Assembly: GCA_965215825.1 (NCBI GenBank)
Contig: CBDCEM010000002.1
Coordinates: forward strand, 620,001-684,000
Length of the DNA: 64,000 nt
Source: JAWPMT01 sp965215825
GTDB lineage: Bacteria > Bacteroidota > Bacteroidia > Cytophagales > Cyclobacteriaceae
Reading direction: 5' to 3'
Part shown: one piece after another, positions 55,501 to 61,500 of the stretch
Layout: every line of letters starts with the position of its first letter
Numbering within the stretch: the stretch's first letter is position 1
Program-made: the position numbers and the translations under genes
Notes under the pieces: generated by a model
The model's input: only the letters and a program-made list of their open reading frames with translations
The model's database searches: none
Told to the model about the DNA's origin: nothing

Positions 55501-58500
55501 TCGAAGGAAATGGTTGACGCAGGAAAGTGTTCTGTAGTGGCAAATTCCACGGAAGATCGCGTTTCTCCCCCAGCATTAACCACAGCGACTACATAAAACC
55601 TTCTTGCTGCATCTTCCGCAAAAGTCACGGTATTTGCATCTACTCCGAGACCTAAACCTGTTACCTCTAATTCCGCACCTGAGAAATTACCATAGGCATC
55701 GGAGCGGTAGACTTTGTATTCCGTTTCGTCAGATGCATTATCCACCCACTCAAGGGTAATATCTGTACCATTCAATGAGTAAGCGACTACATCGGTGGGT
55801 GCGGGAGCTGCACCGGAAATATCACCGGAGAAAGCCCAGGAATGGTCATTAGTTAAAGCAGTTCTTGCTGTTGCTCCGGAAGTACCATAAAGCACACCAG
55901 TCGCTCCAAGCGTTATACCGTTTGGAGTTGACCCCTGTGCTTCCCAACCGACCAGCGTCGCGTCATAGTTGGCAATGGACATGGCTGTATTATTGAACAT
56001 CGTTGCCATGTTACCAGCAAGACTAATATCCCATGAACCAAGATCTTGATTAAAGGCGGCGGCATTTTGGAAAGCCGCTGAAAAATTTGTGACATTGGCT
56101 ACATTCCAACCAGAGATGTTGCCATTGAATATGTCCGCACTTCGGAAAATATCATTAATATCGGTCAAACTTGCAGTTGTCCATGTGTTGAGGTCCTGGG
56201 TGAACGCATCTGCATCACGAAATGTACCAACCATACTCGTGACATCAGCTACGTCCCAACCTGAAATATCCTGATTGAAAGCTGTAGCACTTTGGAACAT
56301 ACCGTCCATGGTTTGTAAGCTCCCTGTGCTCCAACCGCCAATATTTTGGTTAAAGGCGGAATTTCCATTAAACATGTTATCCATGTTCGTCACACTGATA
56401 ACAATCCACCCGCTGATGTCCTGATTAAACGGGGTAGATCGGAATAACCCCTGCATGCTCGTCACACCAGAAACCGCACTGGCCCAGGTAGACAAAGGCT
56501 GGTTAAACGGTGAAGTACGAAATAGCATTGCCATGTCCGTAATCGTACTTACGTCCCAGCCAGACACATCTCCATTAAAAGATGTACCCTGAAACATGCT
56601 GTTAAGACTTGAAACCCCGACAAGGTTAGGAGCATCAGTCGCACCGGAAGTCAGGTTACTACATCCCCAGAAAGCGGATTCCATGCTGGTCCAGGCAATA
56701 TCGCCCCACTGATCAATACTTTGGATTTTAGAGACCATCTGGCCTTCAGCGCCATTGTTGAAATAAATCCTGGGGAAATCACCTGTGATGGAAATCGTAT
56801 ATGTCCCTGCTGTGGCGTAGTTATGGGTAGCATCTCCTGTAAAACCACCTTCAACTATTCCATCTCCCCAGTCTACGATGAAAGAATATCCACCACCCGT
56901 GGTAGGAATGGTAATGTTCTCAGTGGCTGTGGTGGTTTGCCAGGTGGTGATGAAAGCATTCGAACCAGCTTGCGAAGGTGCAAATGTAACGCCATTGATA
57001 GATCCATCATTGGCATTAGGACTCCTGTCAACTGTGATACTTCCACTTCCCTCATCAAAAGGAAGATAAGTCAGCAAATTTGCTTCATTCCCTTGAAGTG
57101 CGATGGACATATTCGCCTGGATCTCTGGTTCTGTTCGAACATCATTCCAAATCCGAATTTCGTCTAATGAAGCCGTTAGCGCGTTGGCCCCATTGGTCAG
57201 GCTTCCTATGGAGACAACATTGTCATGCAAAATGCTGCTAGATAGCGTATTCTGTTGGACATTGGTGGTTTGAGCAGTTCCATCGATGTAGAACACAATC
57301 TGACTGGCATCATTTGATCCATTGTAGACGATGGCAAAATGATGCCAGGTATCATCATTGATGGTAATAGTTGCATCTGCTCGAAGAAAATCATTGGTGC
57401 CATCGTTATTGCTCAAGGTCAAAACAATTCTTCCTGAGGATACCGTGACACGCCAGCCAGTGGCAGCAGCACCGGTCAATATCTTACTGATGACATCTCC
57501 AAAGTTTGCTGAAGTTTTGATCCACCCTTCAATGGTAAATGCATCGGTTCTTTCAAAATCGAAATTACTTTCGTTCGCTAATTCTATGTTGTTTCCTGAG
57601 CCTACATTTATGGCATTTGCAGGGAAAGATTCTGTCGTGGCAAATTCTACCATCGACCTGGCTACGCCAACATTACTTTCGGCCTCCACTACATAAAACC
57701 TTCTGGTGTTGTCTTCAGCGAATGTAGTGGTGGTGGCATCCACTCCGAGGGAAAGGCCGGTTACTTCTACTTCGGTTCCGGAGAAGTTACCAAAGGCATC
57801 TGATCGATAAACCCTGTAACCTGTTTCGTTGGTAGCATTGTCTGTCCACTCCAGCGTTACATTAGTACCATCCGGGGAATAAGCCACCAGATTGGTTGGG
57901 GCTAAAGTGAAAGCTGCAGATTCCACCCAGTTCGACGTGGACCCATTTGCAGTGAAATTGTTTAATGTACCATCACCAGCTGTACCAGAGTAATCAACCA
58001 CTTCAGGAGTCGTTAATCCTGTGTTGTCTGTTCCAGCAATTCCTTCATCCAATCGGAAATAACCGACGAGACCCGTATCGTTTCCAACTAGCTCGTTACC
58101 AAGGTTAGCTTGAATATTTCCTATCGATCTAACTTCATTCCAAACGCGAACTTCGTCTATTTGCCCCTGGAAATTATCTGTTAAAATACTTCCCCCAATA
58201 CTATTCACAGCGGTTTGCACAACGTCATAGGTGGTAGTGGTGCCTGAACCATCTAGTACTCCATCCACATAGACCTGCACCTGATTATTACTTTGATTAT
58301 GCGTCACAGCAATATGGTGCCACAATCCATCATTCACAGGCGTATTACCGTCAACGATATCAAAATTCGTTGCAGTCCCTTCCCAGTGCGTGTACCGGAC
58401 TACACCACCATGTATTCCAAAGGCACCTCTAATATTATTATCAGAATCACCAATTACCGGCAAAGCGGGATTGCCATCATAGTCATTCGTTGCATCTGTT

Positions 58501-61500
58501 GAAGTGGTTTTTATCCAGGCTTCCAGTGTCAAACCCGAAGGAAGCACTATCCTTGGAAAAGAGACATCATCATCTGTGCCATCAAAATCCAGCGCATTCC
58601 CCGGCGCGACCATAAAAGGATTATCCTGAACGGTGAAAGAACTTTCGGCACCACCGGTATAAACTGTCTTGGCGCGATAATAATAGGTCACATTCCTTGT
58701 CAATGTCACATTTACAGTTCCCTGGCCACTTGTGCCCACTGACACATTCTGACCACTGGGTAAGAACGACCCAAACGCCGGATCTGTAGAAACATCTATC
58801 TGAATATCTGATGCCCCTGTTGGTGCAGTATAATCAGCAGTAAAACCATTGACATCTACATTGACAGCATTGAAAATGAAGGGCGGCTGCGTCACTTCTC
58901 CTTCTATGGCACCCAGGTCTACAGTAGTGGTTTGCACCCTCGTAGCACCGGCAAAGTCAAAAGGATAGTCTTCCACAAAATTGCCATCATCATCCACATC
59001 AAAAACATCTGCGATGATATCCACATTCGTACCCGCTCCTATGGCAGGGGAGCCTGCAATTAATCTAAGGTCCAGGCCCGCTGCATCCACAAATAATGGG
59101 TCTGAGGAAAACAAAAGGCCTCCGTTATCAATAGGCGCTACACTAGATCCGGAAAAATTAGGATCTCCGAAAGAACTGTTATTGACATTTATGGTCACTC
59201 CGCCTCCGCCTCCATCCAAGTCATCTCCAAAACCAGAACCTCCTGCATTATTCCAAAAAATGGAGTTTCTTACAGTCAGGTTGGCTGTACCACCAACGCT
59301 ATTCACTGTTATTCCTCCGGCACCAGAGGAGCCTGTAGACGCATTATTATAAAAAGTACTGTTGATTACTTCTAATTCTGCTACCTGCCCCGCGTTGGAT
59401 TCGGACAAATAAATCGCTCCGCCTATATTGGCCGTTCCATTATTGACGAATACTGAGTTGAAAATGGTAACATTTACCTGAGTTATCGTTGCTGTGGCTT
59501 CGATGCGTAGTGCTCCACCGGTGTTGGAGGTACTATTGTCTTCGAACCAGGTATTGTGAAACGTCGTGCTTCCACGAATGTGCATGGCACCACCATTGAT
59601 ACCACCACCGTTAGTGATGTATAAGCCGTCGAAGTGCATACCATCCACATCGATTAAGAACATGGTCGTACTTAGGCTGTTGCCATTGTTGATAGTCGTC
59701 TGATTGGTAGTCCAATCCCTCTGGCTCAGCATAGTTTCCTGCGTTCCGTTCACTCCGGTGAACCCCCCAAAAATACTGACGCCATTAGCAGGCACTATCG
59801 CAGAAGTTGGATTATAAGTACCATCTGCGACCCAAATGTGGTCTCCATCCGCCGCGGTACTAATCGCAGTTGCCAGGGTAGTGAATGCATTGATCCAGGT
59901 AAGTCCGGTCCCGGCTCCTGTTGCTTCATGATCCACAAAGTAGGTCACACGTGTCCCTACGACTACTGAGGTAGAATTCGTACAACCTGAAATATTATCA
60001 GTTACTTCAAGGTAATATGTTCCCGCCGCTAAACTTGTAACAGTTGGGCCAGTTCCAATGCTGGTGGTAAGCAGGGCATCGGTATACCATTGATAGGTGA
60101 AACTACCAGAGCCTCCGCTGGCAGACCCAGTTGCGTCCACCGAGCCATCATTGGCGCTCGCACTTGATTCTTTGCTCACTACTATTGAAGCATTGTCAAT
60201 GGTCGGGTTGGTCGTATTATCACTTACTACGTAGGTTTGCTCCGTCGTACAGCCTGTATCATTGTTGATTACCTCCGCAGTATAATTACCTACGTCAAGA
60301 TTATTCGCTGTTAATCCTGTGCCTCCGGTTACATTATCAACAGTAGCCAATATGGTACCTCCTGTTCCGGTTCCATCATAAATTCTCATGTTATAATCTG
60401 CCGCGGGTTCACCGCCAGTAGTGCTTGCTGTAATGGAAAGTTGCCCATTTCCTGTAATACAAGAGGTATTGTCCGTAATTACATCAACAATAACAGGGGC
60501 ATCACAGGGACCATTGAATGTTCCGGTATTGTTGGACTGACTGGCGTCCATCGCTGTGCCGGCTAAATTGAAGATCGAGGATCCGTTTGTTGGATTAATG
60601 GTAAAGGTTTCTCCAGGATCAGGAACAACCGACCATATAATGGTCAAATCAATAGAGGTAGCTCCCGCAACCGCTGATCCTGTTATCGATGAGAATGCTC
60701 CGGTAGGACCAGAGACGGATAAGCTAAAATCATTAAAATCTATTCCCGTACTGGCTCCTGCGTCGCCATATACTGCTTCGGAGAAGTTGACTGTGATTTG
60801 GTCATCTAAAGAGCTGAGGGTCGTAGATGAAATTGTGGGTGGAAGGGTCACCGTATTTTGAATTCTGACGATGGGTTCCACTGCATTTCCGTCATAAGTT
60901 GTGAAATCTCCTGAGATCAGGATGTTCCCGCCTGGCTCGATAATAATATCTCTAACGAGGGTACCTGCGACACCAGGATCGCTATCAAATCCGGAATCAT
61001 AGGATCCGTCTGAAGCTACGCGAACAATATCGCCGGCGTTGTTACTGTCATACGTTGAGAAGTTTCCCCCAATCAAGAGGTTTCCGTCATTACTTTCCCG
61101 AATAATTTCCGCTTGTGTGAAAGAAGTAAGGTTACTGGTAAAGCCATTGTCATAGGTTCCGTCGGCATTGATCTTAACAACGCTATTGACGGTATTTCCA
61201 TTATAGGAAGTAAATGTACCCGCAACGAAAATGCTTCCACCTGAAGTAATCTCAAGTCCGTGGAGACCAAAAATCTCAAAATCAAAGCCTGTTCCGGTGT
61301 TGGTATTGAAAGTAGCATCAAGGGTGCCATCAGTTTGAAGTCTCGTTATTCCCTGAACCGCGGTTCCCTGGTAGTTATCTCTGTCATGCAACACGACAAG
61401 TCGATCCGAAGCATCTACCCGCACATCAAACACGTTAGTTCCATTCGTGTTAAACCCGGTTCCAGGACTGAAACCAGTATCATCGGTTCCATCCGTGTTC

